Assembly (NCBI GenBank): GCA_937965895.1
Contig: CALCKS010000206.1
Span: forward strand, 1-23,560
Direction of reading: 5' to 3'
DNA: 23,560 nt
Source: an uncultured Campylobacter sp.
GTDB lineage: Bacteria > Campylobacterota > Campylobacteria > Campylobacterales > Campylobacteraceae
In this document: positions 1 through 7,601 of the stretch, piece after piece
Layout of the letters: the number at the start of each line of letters is the position of its first letter
Position numbering within the stretch: the stretch's first letter is position 1
The notes under the pieces: model-generated
The model's database searches: none
What the model was told of the DNA's origin: nothing
The model's input: the letters and a program-made list of their open reading frames with translations, nothing else
Translations under genes and position numbers: made by a program

Positions 1-6
1 GCAAAA

Positions 7-348
7 TCACCGCATCTCAAGGCGCATGAGGTGCATATCCTCGCCGCCCGTGACCCCTAGCTCCTGTGAACCGCAGGCTGGGCAGGTGAAGTCGTTTTCG
101 CTAAGTTCGCCGCTAAAGCCGCAGCTTTGACACTCCACGGCGACGTTTTGCACGACAATAACAAGCTCGGCATTTTCGCAGATCGTACTGGTTTTATAGA
201 CTTCAAACGCACTTTCTAGGTAGTGAGGCTCGACGCCGCTTAGCCGCCCGATACGCACCTCGAGGCGCACGACCTCTTTCGCGCCGTTTGCGGCGGCATT
301 TTTCTCGCAGAGCGCGACTAGGCTTTGGACTATGCTTAGTTCGTGCAT
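7..348 (-). CDS. hypA: HypA, hydrogenase nickel-insertion metallochaperone
   Basis: HypA (113 aa) binds nickel and, with the GTPase HypB, delivers it to the hydrogenase large subunit precursor in the cytoplasm. The protein begins MHELSI, whose His2 is the conserved nickel ligand, and carries two CxxC pairs (C73/C76 and C89/C92) forming the structural zinc site. The frame stays open upstream to 453, but the ATG at 348 is chosen because HypA proteins begin MHE and because AAGGAA lies just upstream of it. It is the last hyp gene in the series, 145 bases after hypE. That gap shows no clear promoter, so co-transcription with hypBCDE is likely but not shown. In some epsilonproteobacteria HypA also serves urease; no urease genes are visible here. 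Confidence 0.95.
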   Translation of the reverse strand: MHELSIVQSLVALCEKNAAANGAKEVVRLEVRIGRLSGVEPHYLESAFEVYKTSTICENAELVIVVQNVAVECQSCGFSGELSENDFTCPACGSQELGVTGGEDMHLMRLEMR

Positions 349-493
349 CGGATTTCCTTGATTGCGGACGGAGCGGATTTTATTTGCACGGACGCGCCTA
401 GGGCGTAAATTTGATAAATTTTGCGAGCCCGCTCTCGTGCCGTCCAAGCCCAAAAATATTGCGCGCTTAAATTTGACCTATCCATCGCCGCGC

Positions 494-1543
494 CTAGCAT
501 ATCCTGGGCAACAGCTCGCCTTTTGGCGCTTCTAAAAAGCGCTTCGAGCCGTATGCATTTTGTAAGATGACGCGGCCGTTTGCGACGTCTAAAATCTCAC
601 CGATCGAAGCTGTGTTAGCGTCAAATTTGCGCAGAATCTCAAGCGCGCGCGCCTCGTCTTTTTCATTGACGGCCAGCACGAACGTACCCTCATTTGCTAG
701 CTCGTAAGGCTCAAAGCCAAACAGCTCGCAAACGCCCGTCACTTCGTCGCTGACCTTGATATCCTCCTCGCGGACAAGGATGTCTAGGCCGCTAAATTTC
801 GCCCATTCGTTTAGCACCGCCGAGAGTCCGCCGCGCGTCGCGTCGCGCATACAAAGAGGCTTCACGCCGCCAGTAATCAGCGCCTTTACTACGCCTACTA
901 GCGCCTTGCAGTCGCTTTTTAGCTCGCTTTGCAAATCGAGCTCCTCGCGGCTAGCCAGCACCACCGCGCCGTGCCTGCCCACGTCGCCCGAGATCAGGAT
1001 TTTTGCGCCCGCGCGCAGGCTTTTTAGCTCCACGCCCTCGCAGATGATCTCGCCGATACCGCTCGTGTTGATAAAAATTTTATCGCATTTGCCGCGCGGT
1101 ACGACCTTGGTATCGCCGCAGACGATTTGCACGCCGTTTTCGCGAGCGACGGCGGCTAGCGAGCCTAGCACGCGCTCTAGCTCGGAGATCTCAAACCCCT
1201 CCTCGACTATTAGCGCGCAGCTTAGGTACTTTGCCTCAGCACCCACCATAGCCAGGTCGTTTATCGTGCCGCATGCGGCGATCTTGCCGATGTTGCCGCC
1301 GTTAAAAAATATAGGTGTAACCACGAAGTTATCGGTGCTAAAGGCTAGTTTGCCGTTAAATTTAGGTATCAAATTTGCCGAGTCACCAGCCTTTTTGTCT
1401 GCGCGAAAATCGCTGAAATTTAGTATCGCACTGTCGTTACTCTCGCGCAAAATTTCGTTATCAAATATCCTAAAAATCGTCTCGTTTATAAGCGAGTTCA
1501 TCTCCTCGCCACCGCCGCCGTGGCTTAGCATTATCTTGCTCAA
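494..1543 (-). CDS. hypE: HypE, carbamoyl-dehydrating maturation protein (TTG start)
   Basis: HypE (349 aa) dehydrates the carbamoyl group that HypF places on its C-terminal cysteine, giving the thiocyanate that becomes a CN ligand of the [NiFe] centre. The protein ends in PRIC, the invariant tail with the acceptor cysteine, so it is intact. The N-terminal glycine-rich segment (LSHGGGGEEMNSL) and the DSAIL and STDNFVVTP segments are typical of the AIRS/PurM ATP-binding fold. The start is a TTG with a perfect AGGAGG five bases upstream; the nearest ATG, four codons later, is poorly spaced from that site. The start lies 12 bases beyond the end of hypD, consistent with one operon. The length is normal for the family. 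Confidence 0.95.
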   Translation of the reverse strand: MSKIMLSHGGGGEEMNSLINETIFRIFDNEILRESNDSAILNFSDFRADKKAGDSANLIPKFNGKLAFSTDNFVVTPIFFNGGNIGKIAACGTINDLAMVGAEAKYLSCALIVEEGFEISELERVLGSLAAVARENGVQIVCGDTKVVPRGKCDKIFINTSGIGEIICEGVELKSLRAGAKILISGDVGRHGAVVLASREELDLQSELKSDCKALVGVVKALITGGVKPLCMRDATRGGLSAVLNEWAKFSGLDILVREEDIKVSDEVTGVCELFGFEPYELANEGTFVLAVNEKDEARALEILRKFDANTASIGEILDVANGRVILQNAYGSKRFLEAPKGELLPRIC

Positions 1544-1555
1544 ATTTGCCTCCTC

Positions 1556-2653
1556 TTAGCCCGCACTTTTGACGTCGCCGTATTTGTAGTATGCCGCGCA
1601 CGCGCCCTCGCTAGAGACCATGCATGAGCCCACGGGAGTTTTTGGCGTACAGGCTTTGGCGAAAATTTTGCAGTCAAAAGGCTTTGCTCGCCCGCGTAAA
1701 ATTTCAGGGCAGATACAGGCCTTGCTCTCGCCTTTGCTTTGCACGCTACAGTCAAATTTGACCCTCGCGTCAAGCTCGGCGTACTTGGATTGCAGCTTCA
1801 TACCGCTTTGCGCGATCACGCCAAGACCGCGCCAAGAGAAGTCGCACGGCTCGAAAAACTCCTCTATGAGCGCCTTTGCTTTTTGATTTCCATCGCGCGT
1901 GACGACTCTGGCGTATTCGTTATAGACCTCGTGCGTGCCCGCGTTTTGCTGGCGGACGAGATTTAAGATGCCGTCCATCAGATCAAGCGGCTCAAATCCG
2001 CTAACCGCGATAGGCTTTTTATACTCCGCCGCGATATTCTCGTAGATGCCATACCCCGTGATCACGCTCACGTGACTAGGTCCCAAAAATGCATCGATCT
2101 TGACATCCTCGTCGTTTAGGATCGCTCGCACGGGTGCCGGGACGGTAACGTGATTTATATGGAAAAATAGATTTTTTAGCCCGAGTTCTAGCGTCTTTTG
2201 CACCAAATTTGCGCTCATAGGCGTCGTCGTTTCAAACCCGATCGCGAAAAATATCACGCTCTTTTCGGGATTTTCGCGCGCGATCTTGATACAGTCTAGC
2301 GGGCTATATAGCGCCCTGATGTCGCGGCCTTCGCCGCGCAGCTTTTGCAGGCTGGTGTTTGAGCCTGGGACTCTGAGCATATCGGCTAGAGTGCAGAGGA
2401 TAGTGCCCGACATCTGGGCTAGCTTGATAGCCTCATCTATGCGGCTCCTTGGCATCACGCACACGGGACAGCCCGGGCCGTGGACGAAATTTATATGTTC
2501 GCCAACTAGCTGCGGCAGGCCGAATTTCATGATCGAGTGCGTGTGTCCGCCGCAAATTTCCATGATATTTAGCGGTTTTACGCTCTCTTTTTTGATGAGT
2601 TTTGAAAGCGCTAAAATAAGCTCTTTATCGCGAAAATCATTGATTAGATTCAC
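1556..2653 (-). CDS. hypD: HypD, Fe(CN)2CO assembly scaffold (GTG start)
   Basis: HypD (365 aa) forms a complex with HypC on which the Fe(CN)2CO group is built before transfer to the large subunit. The family motifs are all present: CGGHTH near residue 34, GPGCPVC near residue 60, and a C-terminal cysteine-rich region (CICPEILRG, DCKIFAKAC, GSCMVSSEGAC) that holds the [4Fe-4S] cluster. Translation starts at a GTG preceded by AAGGAA. The GTG overlaps the hypC stop codon in a GTGA junction, which suggests translational coupling between two proteins that act as a complex. The length matches E. coli HypD. No missing cysteines or frameshift were seen. Confidence 0.96.
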   Translation of the reverse strand: MNLINDFRDKELILALSKLIKKESVKPLNIMEICGGHTHSIMKFGLPQLVGEHINFVHGPGCPVCVMPRSRIDEAIKLAQMSGTILCTLADMLRVPGSNTSLQKLRGEGRDIRALYSPLDCIKIARENPEKSVIFFAIGFETTTPMSANLVQKTLELGLKNLFFHINHVTVPAPVRAILNDEDVKIDAFLGPSHVSVITGYGIYENIAAEYKKPIAVSGFEPLDLMDGILNLVRQQNAGTHEVYNEYARVVTRDGNQKAKALIEEFFEPCDFSWRGLGVIAQSGMKLQSKYAELDARVKFDCSVQSKGESKACICPEILRGRAKPFDCKIFAKACTPKTPVGSCMVSSEGACAAYYKYGDVKSAG

Positions 2654-2964
2654 GCTTTTTCCTTTGCGTTTGGCTCGTTTGCCGCCGCTTGCATAGCGTC
2701 TAGCCCGGCATCGCCTTCGTCGGCGCCTATTTGCCCGCTTTGCATATCTTTAGCGATCTGGCGGTAGATTTCGATGCTCTCTAGCGCAAATTTTGTATCG
2801 ATTTTCTCCATCGCGTAGCCGACGTGGATGAGTACGTATTCGCCTACGGCTACGGGCTCGGCGATGAGATCGAGGCTCACGCGGCGACTCACGCCTAGCG
2901 TCTCTACGGTAGCGACGTTATCTTCGTCGATCGCGATTACTTTTGACGGGATTGAAAGGCACAT
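2650..2964 (-). CDS. hypC: HypC, hydrogenase assembly chaperone
   Basis: HypC (104 aa) carries the iron group with HypD and holds the large-subunit precursor open for nickel insertion. It begins MCLSIP; Cys2, exposed after removal of the initiator Met, is the essential ligand. The VLIHVGYAMEKID segment around residues 44-56 is the conserved HypC core. The last 30 or so residues form an acidic, alanine-rich tail, which makes this protein somewhat longer than typical HypC (75-95 aa). The ATG overlaps the hypB stop by one base (TAATG), and the stop overlaps the hypD GTG, so hypB-hypC-hypD are tightly packed. The hydrogenase served is presumably HydAB, the only one in the window. Confidence 0.95.
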   Translation of the reverse strand: MCLSIPSKVIAIDEDNVATVETLGVSRRVSLDLIAEPVAVGEYVLIHVGYAMEKIDTKFALESIEIYRQIAKDMQSGQIGADEGDAGLDAMQAAANEPNAKEKA

Positions 2965-3770
2965 TATCTAAGCTCTTTTTTAAATTTTAAGAAATTTAGC
3001 CACCTATCCATACCTTCGCCGGTTTTTGCATCTAGCTCGATAACATCGACCTTCGGATTTAGTTTGCGAGCCTCTTTGACGACTTTCTTCAGGTCAAATT
3101 CAAAATGCGGCAATAGCGAAGTTTTGGTTATCACGATAAGATCGGCGGCGCGAAACATCACGGGGTATTTTGCTACCTTGTCGTCGCCTTCAGGTACTGA
3201 GAGCAGCACGACGTTAAAGTGCGAGCCCACGTCGTAGCTAGCGGGGCAAACGAGGTTGCCGACGTTTTCAACAAAAACTATATCAAGGCCCTCTAGCGGC
3301 AGATGATGAAGCCCCTCGTGCACCATAAATGCATCGAGATGACATGCTTGCCCGGTCGTGATCTGATGGGCTTTGCCGCCTGCTTTTATGATGCGGTCGG
3401 CGTCTTGGTTGGTCTCTAGATCGCCCTCGACGACGCCGATTTTAAATTTACCGCTTTTTATCGTGGCTTCAAGAAGCGTGGTTTTTCCGCTGCCGGGGCT
3501 GCTCATGAGATTTACGCATAAAATCCCGTGCTCGTCCAAGTGAGCGCGGTTGTGCGCGGCCTCTTCGTCGTTTTGGGATAAAATTTTCGTTATCACCTCG
3601 ACCGTTTTGCTCTCGTTTAGCGCAGGGTGCGCGTGGCCGTGACTATGCTCGTGAGCTGCGCCGTGTCCGTGCTCGGCGCCGTGATCGTGAGCATGCGAGT
3701 GAGCCGTACCGTCCGCGTGAGTATGAGCGTGATCGTGCCCGCCGAGCGAGCATCCGCAATCTTTACACAT
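2964..3770 (-). CDS. hypB: HypB, GTPase and nickel-binding protein with His-rich N-terminus
   Basis: HypB (268 aa) is the GTPase that drives nickel delivery with HypA. It starts MCKDCGC, the N-terminal high-affinity nickel site (C2, C5, C7). A histidine-rich stretch follows, with 15 histidines between residues 12 and 48, likely for nickel storage or buffering. The GTPase domain has a P-loop GSGKT at 93-97, the EGDLETNQD segment around 115-123, the metal-binding pair C143-H144, and an ITKTS guanine-recognition segment near the C-terminus. The ATG is preceded by AAGGAG. It is the first gene of hypBCDE(A), with its own candidate promoter about 30 bases upstream. hypF is not part of this operon here; it lies next to hydE. 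Confidence 0.97.
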   Translation of the reverse strand: MCKDCGCSLGGHDHAHTHADGTAHSHAHDHGAEHGHGAAHEHSHGHAHPALNESKTVEVITKILSQNDEEAAHNRAHLDEHGILCVNLMSSPGSGKTTLLEATIKSGKFKIGVVEGDLETNQDADRIIKAGGKAHQITTGQACHLDAFMVHEGLHHLPLEGLDIVFVENVGNLVCPASYDVGSHFNVVLLSVPEGDDKVAKYPVMFRAADLIVITKTSLLPHFEFDLKKVVKEARKLNPKVDVIELDAKTGEGMDRWLNFLKFKKELR

Positions 3771-3800
3771 TTTGTTTCTCCTTAGCGATTTTTTGGGGTT

Positions 3801-3806
3801 ATTATA
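3801..3806 (-). promoter_or_regulatory. Candidate -10 box of the hypBCDE(A) operon
   Basis: On the minus strand the sequence reads GAGTATAATAAC, a perfect TATAAT placed so that transcription would begin near 3794, leaving a leader of about 24 bases with an AAGGAG ribosome site before hypB. A T-rich segment (GATTTTAAC) lies about 13 bases upstream. This fits the Campylobacter sigma-70 pattern, in which the -10 is strong and the -35 weak. It was judged by eye only. Confidence 0.5.
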
Positions 3807-3904
3807 CTCTTAGATGTTAAAATCTTGCTTTAGTTTCATACCTTGCGGATATTATTTCGTTACGTTTTATTTATATTTTGAGATTTTTGCAGCAGCGGCG
3901 AGAT

Positions 3905-3993
3905 CGGTCAAATTTGACTCAAATTTAAGCCGCGTCAAATTTGAAGGACTAGGCTAAATTTGACTTCAGATTAGCCTAGTCAAATTTAGTCCT
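3905..3993. repeat. AAATTT-rich palindromic cluster between the GDYXXLXY gene and hypB
   Basis: This noncoding stretch carries five AAATTT cores in about 85 bases, including the 12-base palindrome GTCAAATTTGAC. At 3946-3993 two perfect 11-bp stems overlap and so exclude each other. One pairs GACTAGGCTAA (3947-3957) with TTAGCCTAGTC (3971-3981); the other pairs CTAAATTTGAC (3954-3964) with GTCAAATTTAG (3979-3989). The outer GGACTA/TAGTCC (3946-3951 and 3988-3993) can also pair. It lies just downstream of the GDYXXLXY stop and could act as a terminator, but no clean U-tract follows on the minus strand. It may instead be a dispersed palindromic element. Confidence 0.6.
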
Positions 3994-4007
3994 CTTTGCC
4001 GATAAAT

Positions 4008-4535
4008 TTAATGTCCGCGAGACTTGCCCGCGTTTGGTTTTTCTAGCACGATATCTTTGATGCGAGCTTTGCCGTTATCCATCACGCTGATTACGGCGGT
4101 GGCGTTAAACTCCATCATATCTCGCTCCATCTGCTGCGCCTTTTTAGGCGGCATGAAAAAGGCTTCGATGCCGAAATTTGCGGTATTATAATCAACCCTG
4201 CCAGCTAAAAACGTCCCGCCGCTAGGCCGCTCGAAGCTATATTTGTCCAATTTATACTTGCCGTCTTTGTCCTGCTTTAAGATAGCATAAATTTTAGTGC
4301 CGTGCAACTGCTGCCTTTTGCTTAAATTAGAATCTCTTTTATCCAGCTCATAAACGCCCGCAAAGCCGTAGCTAAGGCGCACGTAGTCACCGCGAAACAT
4401 ATCGCGCGGGTCGTAAAGCGTAGTTTGCAGCAAGATCTCTTTGCCAAAATAAATCGGCGCGTACGCATACGCAAGCATCGCGATCACGGCTAAAATTTGA
4501 AATACAGCGGCGGCGAAAATCAGCTTTAGTTTCAT
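4008..4535 (-). CDS. GDYXXLXY-domain protein
   Basis: This 175 aa protein has one N-terminal membrane segment (about residues 4-28) and an outer domain carrying GDYVRLSY (about residues 49-56), the motif that names the GDYXXLXY family. The TLYDPRDMFRGDY context is typical of that family. The biochemical role is not known. Members usually lie beside DUF2157/DUF4401 membrane proteins, and here the ATG overlaps the stop of the DUF2157 gene (ATGA), so the two are probably made together and may form a membrane complex. It is the last gene of the nhaA operon. The family assignment is firm; no function can be assigned from sequence. Confidence 0.85.
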   Translation of the reverse strand: MKLKLIFAAAVFQILAVIAMLAYAYAPIYFGKEILLQTTLYDPRDMFRGDYVRLSYGFAGVYELDKRDSNLSKRQQLHGTKIYAILKQDKDGKYKLDKYSFERPSGGTFLAGRVDYNTANFGIEAFFMPPKKAQQMERDMMEFNATAVISVMDNGKARIKDIVLEKPNAGKSRGH

Positions 4536-5815
4536 CTCGCGCTCCTTTTTTTAGAGATCCTAGACACGCCGAGCACCACCAGCGCAAATACCAAAAACAG
4601 CGCGCTAGCACTAACGTAATCGCCAACTAGATCCACATATCGCACGAACGCCACCCAAAAGATGAGCGCAATGCCAAATTTCATATTATTTTGCTTTATA
4701 AGAGCGACCGCGACACAAACGCCGATGAGCGAAAATACGCCCTCCTCGTAGCCTGCAAACGCGTCTAAGATAAACGGCAGCGCCACTAAAAGCGCTCCGA
4801 CTGTTGTAGTGGCGTATTTTTTAAAGTAAAACGCAAGTCCCAAAGAGGCCGCGCAAAAAGCCATAAACAACGCTCCAAACACGCTTTTTAAAAACGTAAC
4901 GCCGTTCAAAACCTGCTCGTGGTTCTGGGCGTCGTAATACCACGGACGCGAAAAATGCAAGTCCTCGTAAAGCGACATATCAAAACACAAGATGCCAGCG
5001 CCGCAGACGATGCCGATGTTTTTAAGGAAAAACGCGAGTTCAAATTTACCCGCTCTCTCAAGTAAAAACGAAGCGCAAACGGCGAGCAAGCAGTAGCTAA
5101 GCGCAAAAAAATGAACGCCGTAAAACACATCGTCCACGCGCAAATCAGCTAGAAAATACCTCTCGTAAAGCACGAAAGAGACGACATAAGCAAACACGCT
5201 CGCAAAAAGCGCAGCGGTCAGCAACCTCGAGTCGTCGCGCCAAAGCACCGCCGCGCAGGCTACTATAAATAACAAAAATCCGTGCGAAACGCCGCTAAAC
5301 TCAAACTCCATCAAAAACCAAACAAGCCCCAAAATAAGAGCCTGAAGTGTGATGATGGACTTGCGCGTAGCAAGTCCGAGCGCCAAAGCTCCGACCGCCC
5401 AAAGCAGCACGCCGTTAGGCATATGCTCGCCTAGGTGGTAAATTTGCGCGACTAAAACGATCGCCGCGCCGTAGCAAAAGTTGCCCAGGAAAAACAGCGT
5501 CGTAGCCTGCGTCTCTTTGCCGTTTTTTTGCGCCCAAACTCCGCTAAAATTTACCGCCGCGAGTATGCCAAGCACGATGATTAGCCTCACAGCGCGCGGC
5601 AGCTCCTCCCAGTTGGCGCCCACAAGCGTAAATAGCGAAAGCGCCAAAAACAGATACGCAACGAGCTTTAATATAAAGCTTCGCCGCTCATTTGCGCCCG
5701 ATAAATCTATATCGTATCTAGCTGCTATCTTGTGCGCCGCCTCGTCACTTATTAGCCCATCCTCTCGCCACTTCGCAAGCTCGTCTGCGAGAAAATTTTT
5801 ATGAAATATCATCAT
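4532..5815 (-). CDS. DUF2157 polytopic membrane protein
   Basis: This 427 aa protein has a short cytoplasmic head (KWREDGLISDEAAHKIAARY, about residues 15-34), characteristic of the DUF2157 N-terminus, followed by about 13-14 hydrophobic segments through residue 420 and a basic tail (RISKKRSAR). The function is unknown. The ATG at 5815 follows a GGAG site and lies four bases from the nhaA stop; the stop overlaps the GDYXXLXY start. In many bacteria a third member, DUF4401, sits in this cluster; none is seen here. Co-transcription with an Na+/H+ antiporter hints at a role in envelope or ion homeostasis, but that is only an inference from position. Confidence 0.85.
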   Translation of the reverse strand: MMIFHKNFLADELAKWREDGLISDEAAHKIAARYDIDLSGANERRSFILKLVAYLFLALSLFTLVGANWEELPRAVRLIIVLGILAAVNFSGVWAQKNGKETQATTLFFLGNFCYGAAIVLVAQIYHLGEHMPNGVLLWAVGALALGLATRKSIITLQALILGLVWFLMEFEFSGVSHGFLLFIVACAAVLWRDDSRLLTAALFASVFAYVVSFVLYERYFLADLRVDDVFYGVHFFALSYCLLAVCASFLLERAGKFELAFFLKNIGIVCGAGILCFDMSLYEDLHFSRPWYYDAQNHEQVLNGVTFLKSVFGALFMAFCAASLGLAFYFKKYATTTVGALLVALPFILDAFAGYEEGVFSLIGVCVAVALIKQNNMKFGIALIFWVAFVRYVDLVGDYVSASALFLVFALVVLGVSRISKKRSAR

Positions 5816-5819
5816 TTTT

Positions 5820-7004
5820 CTACTCCACGCATTTCATTATCCTGTGTCGCCCTGCCCAGTAGAGCACCGCATAGCCCGCCGCACCCGAGATCAGCGATGC
5901 GATTAGCGCGGCTAGCTTATCGGCGTACGCAAACTCGTAGGTGTCGTGATATGAGAGCGAATTTATAAAAAGACTCATCGTAAAGCCGATGCCGGTAAGC
6001 AAGCAAAGGCCGTAAAACTGGGCTAGATTGCAGTATTTTGGTAGCTTTGCGAGCTTAAATTTGATCGCAAGAAAGCAAAAGCCAAACACCCCAAGCTGCT
6101 TGCCCGCAAACAGTCCAAGTATGACGCCTAGCGATACGGGGTGAAAAATTTGCTCCAGTCCGATACCTTTTAGCGAGATGCCAGCGTTTACAAAGGCAAA
6201 TACCGGTAGCACGAAAAAGGCGACGTAACCGTGCAGGTCGTGTTCGATCTGCTTTAGCATCGAGCCCTCGCCCTCCTTCGCCTTAAGCGGTATGAAAAAT
6301 GCCGCCACGACGCCTGCTAGCGTCGCATGCACGCCTGATTTTAGCACGCTCACCCAAAGGATAATGCCCAAAATCACGTAGCAAGCTTTTTTATTTACGC
6401 CGGCTAAATTTAAGGCTAAAAGTCCCAAAGTAACCACTCCGGCAACTATAAACGATACTGCAGATAGATGGCCGCTATAAAATATCGCCATTATCAAAAT
6501 CGCGCAAACGTCGTCGATGATAGAGAGCGTCACGAGGAAAATTTTAAGACTCGCCGGCACTCTTTTGCCAAGGATCATGATAAGCCCCAGCGCAAACGCC
6601 GTATCCGTCGCAGTCGGGATTGCCCAGCCTTTTAGCGCAAAAGCATCGGCGTGATTAAACGCGTAAAAAACGAGCGCGGGCATGACGATACCGCCGGCCG
6701 CACCCACGATAGGCAGCACGATCTGAGCGGGATTTCGCATCTCGCCCTCTACTATCTCGCGCTTTAGCTCTAACCCCAAAAGAAAGAAAAACACCGCCAT
6801 GAGCCCGTCGTTTACCCACAAAATAAGCGGCTTTTGCAGGCTAAATTCGCCGAAAACCACGCCCATATTTATGCGTAAAAAAGAGTTGTAAAATCCGCTC
6901 AAAAAACCGTTTTGAAATATCATCGCAAAAATCGCGGCAAGTATGAGCAAGATGCCCGAACTCGCCTCGTTTTGGACGAAATTTTTAAAAGAAATATGTT
7001 TCAA
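5820..7004 (-). CDS. nhaA: NhaA, Na+/H+ antiporter (TTG start)
   Basis: NhaA (394 aa) exports Na+ in exchange for H+ across the inner membrane. Family landmarks are present: WAIPTATDTAFALG, with the aspartate equivalent to E. coli D133; LSIIDDVCAIL, with the paired ion-binding aspartates equivalent to D163/D164; and a C-terminal TGIGFTMSLF segment. The start is read as TTG at 7004 because the resulting MKHISFKNFV...ASSGILL aligns with the E. coli NhaA N-terminus (MKHLHRFF...ASGGIIL), and AAGG lies seven bases upstream. It heads a three-gene operon with the DUF2157 and GDYXXLXY genes. Its position between nikR and hypB is unusual. Confidence 0.95.
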   Translation of the reverse strand: MKHISFKNFVQNEASSGILLILAAIFAMIFQNGFLSGFYNSFLRINMGVVFGEFSLQKPLILWVNDGLMAVFFFLLGLELKREIVEGEMRNPAQIVLPIVGAAGGIVMPALVFYAFNHADAFALKGWAIPTATDTAFALGLIMILGKRVPASLKIFLVTLSIIDDVCAILIMAIFYSGHLSAVSFIVAGVVTLGLLALNLAGVNKKACYVILGIILWVSVLKSGVHATLAGVVAAFFIPLKAKEGEGSMLKQIEHDLHGYVAFFVLPVFAFVNAGISLKGIGLEQIFHPVSLGVILGLFAGKQLGVFGFCFLAIKFKLAKLPKYCNLAQFYGLCLLTGIGFTMSLFINSLSYHDTYEFAYADKLAALIASLISGAAGYAVLYWAGRHRIMKCVE

Positions 7005-7043
7005 ATTTTAGCCTTAGGAAAAAAATAGCGATAAATTCCGGCG

Positions 7044-7052
7044 ATTTTAACA
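7044..7052 (-). promoter_or_regulatory. Candidate extended -10 promoter of the nhaA operon
   Basis: The minus strand reads TGTTAAAAT, an extended -10 (TGn then TAAAAT, one mismatch to TATAAT), placing a transcription start near 7037 and a leader of about 33 bases before the nhaA TTG. It lies downstream of the nikR hairpin, consistent with nhaA being a separate transcription unit. The call rests on pattern alone. Confidence 0.4.
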
Positions 7053-7088
7053 TCAAAGGGCTAAATGCGTGATAAAAAAAGAGATTTT

Positions 7089-7127
7089 TGCGGGCAAATT
7101 TGATAGAGCTTATCAGACCCGCCCGCA
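7089..7127 (-). terminator. Hairpin downstream of nikR, probable terminator
   Basis: A perfect 7-bp GC-rich stem, TGCGGGC (7089-7095) with GCCCGCA (7121-7127), encloses a second stem, TGATA with TATCA. It starts about 10 bases beyond the nikR stop. On the minus strand the stem is followed by AAAATCTC and then seven Ts (7074-7080), so the U-tract is displaced from the stem, which lowers confidence. The position between nikR and the nhaA promoter supports a terminator. Confidence 0.55.
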
Positions 7128-7136
7128 TTTTAAGCG

Positions 7137-7550
7137 CTATGAGCGCGGGATAGCGGCCTTGGTGAGTTTTGCAAATTTAACCCCTTTTAGTCCGCCCATT
7201 TTTTCCGAAAATTTCTCGATAGACCCCGCTTTGCCGCGCAGTATCAGAGTCTCTAGGCAGTTATCGTGATCCACGTGGACGTGAGTTGTGCAGGCGATAT
7301 GCAGGTTCGCCTTGTGCTCGATGTCCATCATTTTCACGACGAGGTCGTTTTGGTGATGTAGATAAATGAGCGTCAAAACGCCGATAAGATCCTCATCCGC
7401 GTCCTTCCAGCTGTCATTTACTATTTTTTCCCTAATGAGATCGCGAGTGAACTCGCTTCTCGAAGCATAGCCCTGAGCGCCTATTTTGTTGTCAAGTTCG
7501 TCTAATAACTGCTTTGGCAACGAGACGCTGAATCTTATGATATTTTCCAC
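7137..7550 (-). CDS. nikR: NikR, nickel-responsive transcriptional regulator (GTG start)
   Basis: NikR (137 aa) is a ribbon-helix-helix regulator that binds DNA when loaded with nickel and controls nickel uptake and nickel-enzyme genes. The N-terminus (IIRFSVSLPKQLLDELD, with YASRSEFTRDLIRE following) is the DNA-binding domain. The C-terminal ACT-like domain carries H79, H90, H92 and C98, with exactly the spacing of the E. coli square-planar nickel site (H76, H87, H89, C95). Translation starts at GTG with a perfect AAGGAGG six bases upstream. The gene sits between hypF and nhaA and has its own candidate -10 box. It most likely senses nickel for the surrounding hydrogenase genes; its operators were not identified with confidence. 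Confidence 0.96.
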   Translation of the reverse strand: MENIIRFSVSLPKQLLDELDNKIGAQGYASRSEFTRDLIREKIVNDSWKDADEDLIGVLTLIYLHHQNDLVVKMMDIEHKANLHIACTTHVHVDHDNCLETLILRGKAGSIEKFSEKMGGLKGVKFAKLTKAAIPRS

Positions 7551-7578
7551 TATCGCCTCCTTAAAGAAATTATTAGAT

Positions 7579-7584
7579 ATTATA
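7579..7584 (-). promoter_or_regulatory. Candidate -10 box of nikR
   Basis: In the 51-base gap between the hypF stop and the nikR start the minus strand reads GATGTATAATATC, a perfect TATAAT about 29 bases upstream of the GTG. The surrounding gap is very AT-rich. This would let nikR be expressed independently of the long hyd-hypF unit. A NikR autoregulatory site could overlap here, but I see no convincing palindrome. Confidence 0.45.
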
Positions 7585-7601
7585 CATCAGAAAACTTTAA
7601 T

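Noticed and set aside
349..453. N-terminal extension of HypA by 35 residues
   Set aside because: HypA requires MHE at its N-terminus and the ATG at 348 has an AAGGAA site; the extension is basic, unordered and covers the intergenic gap.
349..493. Terminator between hypE and hypA (CGAG...CTCG near 420-436)
   Set aside because: The stem is only four base pairs and no U-tract follows on the minus strand.
756..1559. A long plus-strand open frame (267 codons) opposite hypE
   Set aside because: It is antisense to an unmistakable HypE, has Ser/Pro-rich composition typical of a reverse-frame shadow and shows no domain or ribosome site.
3820..3841. NikR operator upstream of hypB, based on TCATAC at 3836-3841
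   Set aside because: The partner half-site GTATGA is absent at the required distance, so only a half-site is present.
7069..7269. Plus-strand 66-codon frame opposite the end of nikR
   Set aside because: It overlaps the nikR terminator hairpin and antisense nikR; no family resemblance.
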